From: Haliotis asinina
Lineage: Eukaryota > Mollusca > Gastropoda > Lepetellida > Haliotidae
NCBI RefSeq assembly: GCF_037392515.1
Contig: NC_090288.1
Location: forward strand, 58,079,673-58,143,672
Direction of reading: 5' to 3'
DNA: 64,000 bases
Below, piece by piece: positions 53,668 to 64,000 of this stretch (positions are counted from its first letter, which is position 1; each line of letters starts with the position of its first letter). A program made the translations under genes and the position numbers. The notes beneath the pieces are model-generated. The model ran no database searches and was not told the DNA's origin. It saw nothing but the letters and a program-made list of their open reading frames with translations.

Positions 53668-56600
53668 TTAAAAGTGCTCAGAAAAGCCTTAAATGCACAA
53701 TGATGTCTTGGCCCCTCCCTCCACCCTCTTGGCTGTTTCTGACTGGTGCAGAGGCCTTACCCCATCCCTTTGACCATCTACAAACCCATCTACACTGAAT
53801 ATTTCATTCACTCTCTCTCCCATTTCAGCCATCATGGAACACTGTCTCGACACCCAAGGCGAAGAGTCAGTGTGTACCATGGAGGTGCTGCTAGCTGACT
53901 AGGAGAGCTTCATCCAGCCCCAAGCACCCCAGAGGACTGGTAGGAAATGAAATGCATCTTGTATTTCCTCTGTCTTTTCTCAAAATATCCATTGTGCACT
54001 TAAGACCTTTCTGTGCACTTAAGGTCTTGTATAGGAGTTGTTAAGTGCACAGAAAAGCCTTAAATGCACAATGATGTCTTAGCCCCTCCCTCCACCCTCT
54101 TGGTTGTTTCTGGTTGATGCAGGGGCCTTACCCCATCCCTTTGACTATCTACAAACCCATCTACACTGAATATTTCATTCACTCTCTCTCCCATTTCAGC
54201 CAACATGGGTCACTGTCTGAGCTCGTCAGGCGAACAGTCAGTGTGTACCATGGAGGTGCTGCCAGCTGTCTAGTGGAGCTTCATCCAGCCCCAAGCACCT
54301 CAGAGGACTGGTAGGAAATGAAATGCATCTTGTATTTCCTCTGTCTTTTCTCAAAATATCCATTGTGCACTTAAGACCTTCCTGTGCACTAAAGGTCTTG
54401 TATAGGAGCTGTTAAGTGCACAGAAAAGCCTTAAATGCACAATGATGTCTTAGCCCCTCCCTCCACCCTCTTGGTTGTTTCTGGCTGATGCAGAGGCCTT
54501 ACCCCATCCCTTTGACCATCTACAAACCCATCTACATTGAATATTTCATTCACTCTCTCTCCCATTTCAGCCAACATGGGTCACTGTCTCGGCACCCAAG
54601 GCGAAGAGTCAGTGTGTACCATGGAGGTGCTGCCAGCGGTCTAGTGGAGGTTCATCCAGCCCCAAGCACCCCAGAGGACTGGTAGGAAATGAAATGCATC
54701 TTGTATTTGCTCTGTCTTTTCTCAAAATATCCATTGTGCACTTAAGACCTTTCTGTGCACTTAAGGTCTTGTATAGGAAACCTTAAGTGCACAGAAAAGC
54801 CTTAAATGCACAATGATGTCTTGGTCCCTCCCTCCACCCTCTTGGTTGTTTCTGGCTGGTGCAGAGGCCTTACCCCATCCCTTTGACCATCTACAAACCC
54901 ATCCACACTGAATATTTCATTCATTCTCTCTCCCATTTCAGCCAACATGGGTCACTGTCTGGGCTCGTCAGGCAAAGAGTCAGTGTGTACCATGGAGGTG
55001 CTGCTAGCTGTCTAGGAGAGCTTCATCCAGCCCCAAGCACCCCAGAGGACTGGTAGGAAATGAAATGCATCTTGTATTTCCTCTGTCTTTTCTCAAAATA
55101 TCCATTGTGCACTTAAGACCTTTCTGTGCACTTAAGGTCTTGTATAGGAGTTGTTAAGTGCACAGAAAAGCCTTAAATGCACAATGATGTCTTAGCCCCT
55201 CCCTCCACCCTCTTGGTTGTTTCTGGCTGATGCAGAGGCCTTACCCCATCCCTTTGACCATCTACAAACCCATCTACATTGAATATTTCATTCACTCTCT
55301 CTCCCATTTCAGCCAACATGGGTCACTGTCTCGGCACCCAAGGCGAAGAGTCAGTGTGTACCATGGAGGTGCTGCCAGCTGTCTAGTGGAGGTTCATCCA
55401 GCCCCAAGCACCCCAGAGGACTGGTAGGAAATGAAATGCATCTTGTATTTCCTCTGTCTTTTCTCAAAATATCCATTGTGCACTTAAGACCTTTCTGTGC
55501 ACTTAAGGTCTTGTACAGGAAACCTTAAGTGCACAGAAAAGCCTTAAATGCACAATGATGTCTTGGTCCCTCCCTCCACCCTCTTGGTTGTTTCTGGCTG
55601 GTGCAGAGGCCTCACCCCATCCCTTTGACCATCTACAAACCCATCCACACTGAATATTTCATTCATTCTCTCTCCCATTTCAGCCAACATGGGTCACTGT
55701 CTGGGCTCGTCAGGCAAAGAGTCAGTGTGTACCATGGAGGTGCTGCCAGCGGTCTAGGAAAGCTTCATCCAGCCCCAAGCACCCCAGAGGACTGGTAGGA
55801 AATGAAATGCATCTAGTATTTCCTCTGTCTTTTCTCAAAATATCCATTGTGCACTTAAGACCTTTCTGTGCACTTAAGGTCTTGTATAGGAGTTGTTAAG
55901 TGCACAGAAAAGCCTTAACTGCACAATGATGTCTTGGCCCCTCCCTCCACCCTCTTGGTTGTTTCTGGCTGATGCAGAGGCCTTACCCCATCCCTTTCAC
56001 CATCTACAAACCCATCTACACTGAATATTTCATTCACTCTCTCTCCCATTTCAGCCATCATGGAACACTGTCTCGGCACCCAAGGCGAAGAGTCAGTGTG
56101 TACCATGGAGGTGCTGCCAGCTGTCTAGGAGAGCTTCATCCAGCCCCAAGCACCCCAGAGGACTGGTAGGAAATGAAATGCATCTTGTATTTCCTCTGTC
56201 TTTTCTCAAAATATCCATTGTGCACTTAAGACCTTTCTGTGCACTTAAGGTCTTGTATAGGAAACCTTAAGTGCACAGAAAAGCCTTAAATGCACAATTA
56301 TGTTTTGGTCCCTCCCTCCACCCTCTTGGTTGTTTCTGGCTGATGCAGAGGCCTTACCCCATCCCTTTGACCATCTACAAACCCATCTACACTGAATATT
56401 TCATTCACTCTCTCTCCCATTTCAGCCATCATGGAACACTGTCTCGGCACCCAAGGCGAAGAGTCAGTGTGTACCATGGAGGTGCTGCTAGCTGTCTAGG
56501 AGAGCTTCATCCAGCCCCAAGCACCCCAGAGGACTGGTAGGAAATGAAATGCATCTTGTATTTCCTCTGTCTTTTCTCAAAATATCCATTGTGCACTTAA

Positions 56601-59600
56601 GACCATTCTGTGCACTTAAGGTCTTGTATAGGAGTTGTTAAGTGCACACAAAAGCCTTAAATGCACAATGATGTCTTGGTCCCTCTCTCCACCCTCTTGG
56701 TTGTTTCTGGCTGATGCAGAGGCCTTACCCCATCCCATTCACCATCTACAAACCCATCTACACTGAATATTTCATTCACTCTCTCTCCCATTTCAGCCAA
56801 CATGGGTCACTGTCTGGGCACCCAAGGCAAAGAGTCAGTGTGTACCATGGAGGTGCTGCCAGCGGTCTAGGAAAGCTTCATCCAGCCCCAAGCACCCCAG
56901 AGGACTGGTAGGAAATGAAATGCATCTTGTATTTCCTCTGTCTTTTCTCAAAATATCCATTGTGCACTTAAGACCTTTCTGTGCACTTAAGGTCTTGTAT
57001 AGGAGTTGTTAAGTGCACAGAAAAGCCTTAACTGCACAATGATGTCTTGGCCCCTCCCTCCACCCTCTTGGTTGTTTCTGGCTGATGCAGAGGCCTTACC
57101 CCATCCCTTTGACCATCTACAAACCCATCTACACTGAATATTTCATTCACTCTCTCTCCCATTTCAGCCATCATGGAACACTGTCTCGGCACCCAAGGCG
57201 AAGAGTCAGTGTGTACCATGGAGGTGCTGCCAGCTGTCTAGGAGAGCTTCATCCAGCCCCAAGCACCCCAGAGGACTGGTAGGAAATGAAATGCATCTTG
57301 TATTTCCTCTGTCTTTTCTCAAAATATCCATTGTGCACTTAAGACCATTCTGTGCACTTAAGGTCTTGTATAGGAGTTGTTAAGTGCACACAAAAGCCTT
57401 AAATGCACAATGATGTCTTGGTCCCTCTCTCCACCCTCTTGGTTGTTTCTGGCTGATGCAGAGGCCTTACCCCATCCCATTCACCATCTACAAACCCATC
57501 TACACTGAATATTTCATTCACTCTCTCTCCCATTTCAGCCAACATGGGTCACTGTCTCGGCACCCAAGGCGACGAGTCAGTGTGTACCATGGAGGTGCTG
57601 CCAGCTGTCTAGGAGAGCTTCATCCAGCCCCAAGCACCCCAGAGGACTGGTAGGAAATGAAATGCATCTTGTATTTCCTCTGTCTTTTCTCAAAATATCC
57701 ATTGTGCACTTAAGACCTTTCTGTGCACTTAAGGTCTTGTATAGGAAACCTTAAGTGCACAGAAAAGCCTTAAATGCACAATGATGTCTTGGCCCCTCCC
57801 TCCACCCTCTTGGTTGTTTTTGGCTGGTGCAGAGGCCTTACCCCATCCGTTTGACCATCTACAAACCCATCTACACTGAATATTTCATTCACTCTCTCTC
57901 CCATTTCAGCCATCATGGAACACTGTCTGGGCACCCAAGGCGAAGAGTCAGTGTGTACCATGGAGGTGCTGCCAGCGGTCTAGGAGAGCTTCATCCAGCC
58001 CCAAGCACCCCAGAGGACTGGTAGGAAATAAAATGCATCTTGTATTTGCTCTGTCTTTTCTCAAAATATCCATTGTGCACTTAAGACCTTTCTGTGCACT
58101 TAAGGTCTTGTATAGGAAACCTTAAGTGCACAGAAAAGCCTTAAATGCACAATGATGTCTTAGCCCCTCCCTCCACCCTCTTGGTTGTTTCTGGCTGATG
58201 CAGAGGCCTTACCCCATCCCTTTCACCATCTGCAAACCCATCTACACTGAATATTTCATTCACTCTCTCTCCCATTTCAGCCATCATGGAACACTGTCTC
58301 GGCACCCAAGGCGAAGAGTCAGTGTGTATCATGGAAGTGCTGCCAGCTGTCTAGGAGAGCTTCATCCAGCCCCAAGCATCCCAGATGACTGGTAGGAAAT
58401 GAAATGCATCTAGTTTTTCCTCTGTCTTTTCTCAAAATATCCATTGTGCACTTAAGACCTTTCTGTGCACTTAAGGTCTTGTATAGGAAACCTTAAGTGC
58501 AAAGAAAAGCCTTAAATGCACAATGATGTCTTGGCCCCTCCCTCCACCCTCTTGGTTGTTTCTGGCTGATGCAGAGGCCTTACCCCATCCCTTTCACCAT
58601 CTGCAAACCCATCTACACAGAATATTTCATTCACTCTCTCCCATTTCAGCCAACATGGGTCACTGTCTGGGCACCCAAGGCGAAGAGTCAGTGTGTACCA
58701 TGGAGGTGCTGCCAGCTGTCTAGGAGAGCTTCATCCAGCCCCAAGCACCCCAGATGACTGGTAGGAAATGAAATGCATCTTGTATTTCCTCTGTCTTTTC
58801 TCAAAATATCCATTGTGCACTTAAGAAATTTCTGTGCACTTAAGGTCTTGTATAGGAGTTCTTAACTGCACAGAAAAGCCTTAAATGCACAATGATGTCT
58901 TGGTCCCTCCCTCCACCCTCTTGGTTGTTTCTGGCTGATGCAGAGGCCTTACCCCATCCGTTTGACCATCTACAAACCCATCTACACTGAATATTTCATT
59001 CACTCTCTCTCCCATTTCAGCCATCATGGAACACTGTCTGGGCACCCAAGGCGAAGAGTCAGTGTGTACCATGGAGGTGCTGCCAGCGGTCTAGGAGAGC
59101 TTCATCCAGCCCCAAGCACCCCAGAGGACTGGTAGGAAATAAAATGCATCTTGTATTTGCTCTGTCTTTTCTCAAAATATCCATTGTGCACTTAAGACCT
59201 TTCTGTGCACTTAAGGTCTTGTATAGGAAACCTTAAGTGCACAGAAAAGCCTTAAATGCACAATGATGTCTTAGCCCCTCCCTCCACCCTCTTGGTTGTT
59301 TCTGGCTGATGCAGAGGCCTTACCCCATCCCTTTGACCATCTACAAACCCATCTACACTGAATATTTCATTCACTCTCTCTCCCATTTCAGCCATCATGG
59401 AACACTGTCTGGGCACCCAAGGCGAAGAGTCAGTGTGTATCATGGAAGTGCTGCCAGCTGTCTAGGAGAGCTTCATCCAGCCCCAAGCATCCCAGAGGAC
59501 TGGTAGGAAATGAAATGCATCTAGTTTTTCCTCTGTCTTTTCTCAAAATATCCATTGTGCACTTAAGACCTTTCTGTGCACTTAAGGTCTTGTATAGGAA

Positions 59601-62600
59601 ACCTTAAGTGCAAAGAAAAGCCTTAAATGCACAATGATGTTTTGGCCCCTCCCTCCACCCTCTTGGTTGTTTCTGGCTGATGCAGAGGCCTTACCCCATC
59701 CCTTTCACCATCTGCAAACCCATCTACACAGAATATTTCATTCACTCTCTCTCCCATTTCAGCCAACATGGGTCACTGTCTGGGCACCCAAGGCGAAGAG
59801 TCAGTGTGTACCATGGAGGTGCTGCCAGCTGTCTAGGAGAGCTTCATCCAGCACCAAGCACCCCAGATGACTGGTAGGAAATGAAATGCATCTTGTATTT
59901 CCTCTGTCTTTTCTCAAAATATCCATTGTGCACTTAAGACCTTTCTGTGCACTCAAGGTCTTGTATAGGAGTTGTTAAGTGCACAGAAAAGCCTTAAATG
60001 CACAATGATGTCTTGGCCCCTCCCTCCACCCTCTTGGTTGTATCTGGCTGATGCAGAGGCCTTACCCCATCCCCTTGACCATCTGCAAACCCATCTACAC
60101 AGAATATTTCATTCACTCTCTCTCCCATTTCAGCCATCATGGAACACTGTCTCGGCACCCAAGGCGAAGAGTCAGTGTGTATCATGGAAGTGCTACCAGT
60201 TGTCTAGTGGAGCTTCATCCAGCCCCAAGCATCCCAGAGGACTGGTAGGAAATGAAATGCATCTTGTATTTCCTCTGTCTTTTCTCAAAATATCCATTGT
60301 GCACTTAAGAAATTTCTGTGCACTTAAGGTCTTGTATAGGAGTTCTTAAGTGCACAGAAAAGCCTTAAATGCACAATGATGTCTTGGTCCCTCCCTCCAC
60401 CCTCTTGGTTGTTTCTGGCTGATGCAGAGGCCTTACCCCATCCCTTTGACCATCTACAAACCCATCTACACTGAATATTTCATTCACTCTCTCTCCCATT
60501 TCAGCCAACATGGGTCACTGTCTGGGCACCCAAGGCAAAGAGTCAGTGTGTACCATGGAGGTGCTGCCAGCGGTCTAGGAAAGCTTCATCCAGCCCCAAG
60601 CACCCCAGAGGACTGGTAGGAAATGAAATGCATCTTGTATTTCCTCTGTCTTTTCTCAAAATATCCATTGTGCACTTAAGACCTTTCTGTGCACTTAAGG
60701 TCTTGTATAGGAGTTGTTAAGTGCACAGAAAAGCCTTAACTGCACAATGATGTCTTGGCCCCTCCCTCCACCCTCTTGGTTGTTTCTGGCTGATGCAGAG
60801 GCCTTACCCCATCCCTTTGACCATCTACAAACCCATCTACACTGAATATTTCATTCACTCTCTCTCCCATTTCAGCCATCATGGAACACTGTCTCGGCAC
60901 CCAAGGCGAAGAGTCAGTGTGTACCATGGAGGTGCTGCCAGCTGTCTAGGAGAGCTTCATCCAGCCCCAAGCACCCCAGAGGACTGGTAGGAAATGAAAT
61001 GCATCTTGTATTTCCTCTGTCTTTTCTCAAAATATCCATTGTGCACTTAAGACCATTCTGTGCACTTAAGGTCTTGTATAGGAGTTGTTAAGTGCACACA
61101 AAAGCCTTAAATGCACAATGATGTCTTGGTCCCTCTCTCCACCCTCTTGGTTGTTTCTGGCTGATGCAGAGGCCTTACCCCATCCCATTCACCATCTACA
61201 AACCCATCTACACTGAATATTTCATTCACTCTCTCTCCCATTTCAGCCAACATGGGTCACTGTCTCGGCACCCAAGGCGACGAGTCAGTGTGTACCATGG
61301 AGGTGCTGCCAGCTGTCTAGGAGAGCTTCATCCAGCCCCAAGCACCCCAGAGGACTGGTAGGAAATGAAATGCATCTTGTATTTCCTCTGTCTTTTCTCA
61401 AAATATCCATTGTGCACTTAAGACCTTTCTGTGCACTTAAGGTCTTGTATAGGAAACCTTAAGTGCACAGAAAAGCCTTAAATGCACAATGATGTCTTGG
61501 CCCCTCCCTCCACCCTCTTGGTTGTTTTTGGCTGGTGCAGAGGCCTTACCCCATCCGTTTGACCATCTACAAACCCATCTACACTGAATATTTCATTCAC
61601 TCTCTCTCCCATTTCAGCCATCATGGAACACTGTCTGGGCACCCAAGGCGAAGAGTCAGTGTGTACCATGGAGGTGCTGCCAGCGGTCTAGGAGAGCTTC
61701 ATCCAGCCCCAAGCACCCCAGAGGACTGGTAGGAAATAAAATGCATCTTGTATTTGCTCTGTCTTTTCTCAAAATATCCATTGTGCACTTAAGACCTTTC
61801 TGTGCACTTAAGGTCTTGTATAGGAAACCTTAAGTGCACAGAAAAGCCTTAAATGCACAATGATGTCTTAGCCCCTCCCTCCACCCTCTTGGTTGTTTCT
61901 GGCTGATGCAGAGGCCTTACCCCATCCCTTTCACCATCTGCAAACCCATCTACACTGAATATTTCATTCACTCTCTCTCCCATTTCAGCCATCATGGAAC
62001 ACTGTCTCGGCACCCAAGGCGAAGAGTCAGTGTGTATCATGGAAGTGCTGCCAGCTGTCTAGGAGAGCTTCATCCAGCCCCAAGCATCCCAGATGACTGG
62101 TAGGAAATGAAATGCATCTAGTTTTTCCTCTGTCTTTTCTCAAAATATCCATTGTGCACTTAAGACCTTTCTGTGCACTTAAGGTCTTGTATAGGAAACC
62201 TTAAGTGCAAAGAAAAGCCTTAAATGCACAATGATGTCTTGGCCCCTCCCTCCACCCTCTTGGTTGTTTCTGGCTGATGCAGAGGCCTTACCCCATCCCT
62301 TTCACCATCTGCAAACCCATCTACACAGAATATTTCATTCACTCTCTCCCATTTCAGCCAACATGGGTCACTGTCTGGGCACCCAAGGCGAAGAGTCAGT
62401 GTGTACCATGGAGGTGCTGCCAGCTGTCTAGGAGAGCTTCATCCAGCCCCAAGCACCCCAGATGACTGGTAGGAAATGAAATGCATCTTGTATTTCCTCT
62501 GTCTTTTCTCAAAATATCCATTGTGCACTTAAGAAATTTCTGTGCACTTAAGGTCTTGTATAGGAGTTCTTAACTGCACAGAAAAGCCTTAAATGCACAA

Positions 62601-64000
62601 TGATGTCTTGGTCCCTCCCTCCACCCTCTTGGTTGTTTCTGGCTGATGCAGAGGCCTTACCCCATCCGTTTGACCATCTACAAACCCATCTACACTGAAT
62701 ATTTCATTCACTCTCTCTCCCATTTCAGCCATCATGGAACACTGTCTGGGCACCCAAGGCGAAGAGTCAGTGTGTACCATGGAGGTGCTGCCAGCGGTCT
62801 AGGAGAGCTTCATCCAGCCCCAAGCACCCCAGAGGACTGGTAGGAAATAAAATGCATCTTGTATTTGCTCTGTCTTTTCTCAAAATATCCATTGTGCACT
62901 TAAGACCTTTCTGTGCACTTAAGGTCTTGTATAGGAAACCTTAAGTGCACAGAAAAGCCTTAAATGCACAATGATGTCTTAGCCCCTCCCTCCACCCTCT
63001 TGGTTGTTTCTGGCTGATGCAGAGGCCTTACCCCATCCCTTTGACCATCTACAAACCCATCTACACTGAATATTTCATTCACTCTCTCTCCCATTTCAGC
63101 CATCATGGAACACTGTCTCGGCACCCAAGGCGAAGAGTCAGTGTGTATCATGGAAGTGCTGCCAGCTGTCTAGGAGAGCTTCATCCAGCCCCAAGCATCC
63201 CAGAGGACTGGTAGGAAATGAAATGCATCTAGTTTTTCCTCTGTCTTTTCTCAAAATATCCATTGTGCACTTAAGACCTTTCTGTGCACTTAAGGTCTTG
63301 TATAGGAAACCTTAAGTGCAAAGAAAAGCCTTAAATGCACAATGATGTTTTGGCCCCTCCCTCCACCCTCTTGGTTGTTTCTGGCTGATGCAGAGGCCTT
63401 ACCCCATCCCTTTCACCATCTGCAAACCCATCTACACAGAATATTTCATTCACTCTCTCTCCCATTTCAGCCAACATGGGTCACTGTCTGGGCACCCAAG
63501 GCGAAGAGTCAGTGTGTACCATGGAGGTGCTGCCAGCTGTCTAGGAGAGCTTCATCCAGCACCAAGCACCCCAGATGACTGGTAGGAAATGAAATGCATC
63601 TTGTATTTCCTCTGTCTTTTCTCAAAATATCCATTGTGCACTTAAGACCTTTCTGTGCACTCAAGGTCTTGTATAGGAGTTGTTAAGTGCACAGAAAAGC
63701 CTTAAATGCACAATGATGTCTTGGCCCCTCCCTCCACCCTCTTGGTTGTATCTGGCTGATGCAGAGGCCTTACCCCATCCCCTTGACCATCTGCAAACCC
63801 ATCTACACAGAATATTTCATTCACTCTCTCTCCCATTTCAGCCATCATGGAACACTGTCTCGGCACCCAAGGCGAAGAGTCAGTGTGTATCATGGAAGTG
63901 CTACCAGTTGTCTAGTGGAGCTTCATCCAGCCCCAAGCATCCCAGAGGACTGGTAGGAAATGAAATGCATCTTGTATTTCCTCTGTCTTTTCTCAAAATA
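53668..64000. repeat. 371-bp satellite, about 28 tandem copies, continues past the window
   Basis: The period is exactly 371 bp in most copies (for example the same block starts at 54488, 54859, 55230, 55601 and 55972); one variant is 369 bp. Each monomer holds several 'ttaagtgcac'/'gtgcacttaa' motifs and a hairpin (AAGACCTT ... AAGGTCTT). It also holds an exon-like module: 'ctctctctcccatttcag', a 111-nt open segment, then 'ggactggtaggaaat'. Short frames of 62-66 codons appear in every copy on both strands. From 56.7 kb the copies form a 10-unit higher-order repeat of 3,708 bp. Confidence 0.95.

Noticed and set aside
53689-64000. Dozens of 62-66-codon frames on both strands
   Set aside because: They are the same satellite monomer read again and again; 371 is not a multiple of three so no frame spans units. 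The exon-like module is kept as a finding only.

Overview
The window looks like nuclear DNA of a gastropod mollusc, most likely an abalone (Haliotis). I infer this from the compact interspersed repeats that start or end in (GTGA)n/(TCAC)n and contain 'ttttacgccgcac...tattccagctatatggcggcggtctgtaaataatcg', from their companion family ending in 'gtcttcggcgtgacgagcgaacgctttaaccactaggctaccc', and from the AT-rich, microsatellite-rich, intron-rich background. It is not bacterial. No long read or database match could be checked.

The main content is a nearly complete Maverick/Polinton (adintovirus-like) element at 15657-29896 (14,240 bp), bounded by terminal inverted repeats (157 bp left, 180 bp right). 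It carries a virus-like gene set. On the minus strand, from 18744 down to 15837, are a putative minor capsid-type protein, two tandem paralogs sharing a LGDTxGFDxPG motif, and a two-segment membrane protein. A 421-aa unknown protein reads rightward from the divergent promoter at 18.76 kb, and a coiled-coil/amphipathic protein converges on it. A second divergent promoter at 21.2 kb starts a rightward block: a major-capsid candidate, a packaging ATPase, several small conserved proteins, a zinc-binding protein, a protein-primed family B DNA polymerase broken into three frames, and a D,D35E integrase that ends inside the right inverted repeat. I could not recognise a cysteine maturation protease. 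The polymerase is broken, so this copy is probably not autonomous.

The element sits inside an intron of a host gene on the minus strand. By hand I could join seven exons (38775 down to 14641) with matching splice phases into one open frame of about 613 codons. It encodes a signal peptide, three large Thr/Ser-rich mucin-like exons, one transmembrane exon, an Arg-rich stop-transfer exon and a cytoplasmic tail. The Polinton fills most of the 15.5-kb intron between the transmembrane exon and the Arg-rich exon, in antisense orientation for its polymerase-integrase block. A second transmembrane exon with a stop codon (35281-35357) could give a short isoform.

The left flank (1-15 kb) holds two minisatellites, an unrecognised 246-aa minus-strand reading frame, a decayed FLYWCH-MULE transposase-like gene at 10.0-11.5 kb, and scattered short repeats. 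The region from 39 to 50.8 kb is mostly non-coding with several short interspersed repeats. The right end is satellite DNA: a 57-bp satellite at 50.8-52.5 kb, and from 53.67 kb to the window end a 371-bp satellite (about 28 copies). The latter's last 7.3 kb form a 10-monomer higher-order repeat of 3,708 bp, present twice. Each 371-bp monomer carries an exon-like module with an acceptor, a 111-nt open segment and a donor.
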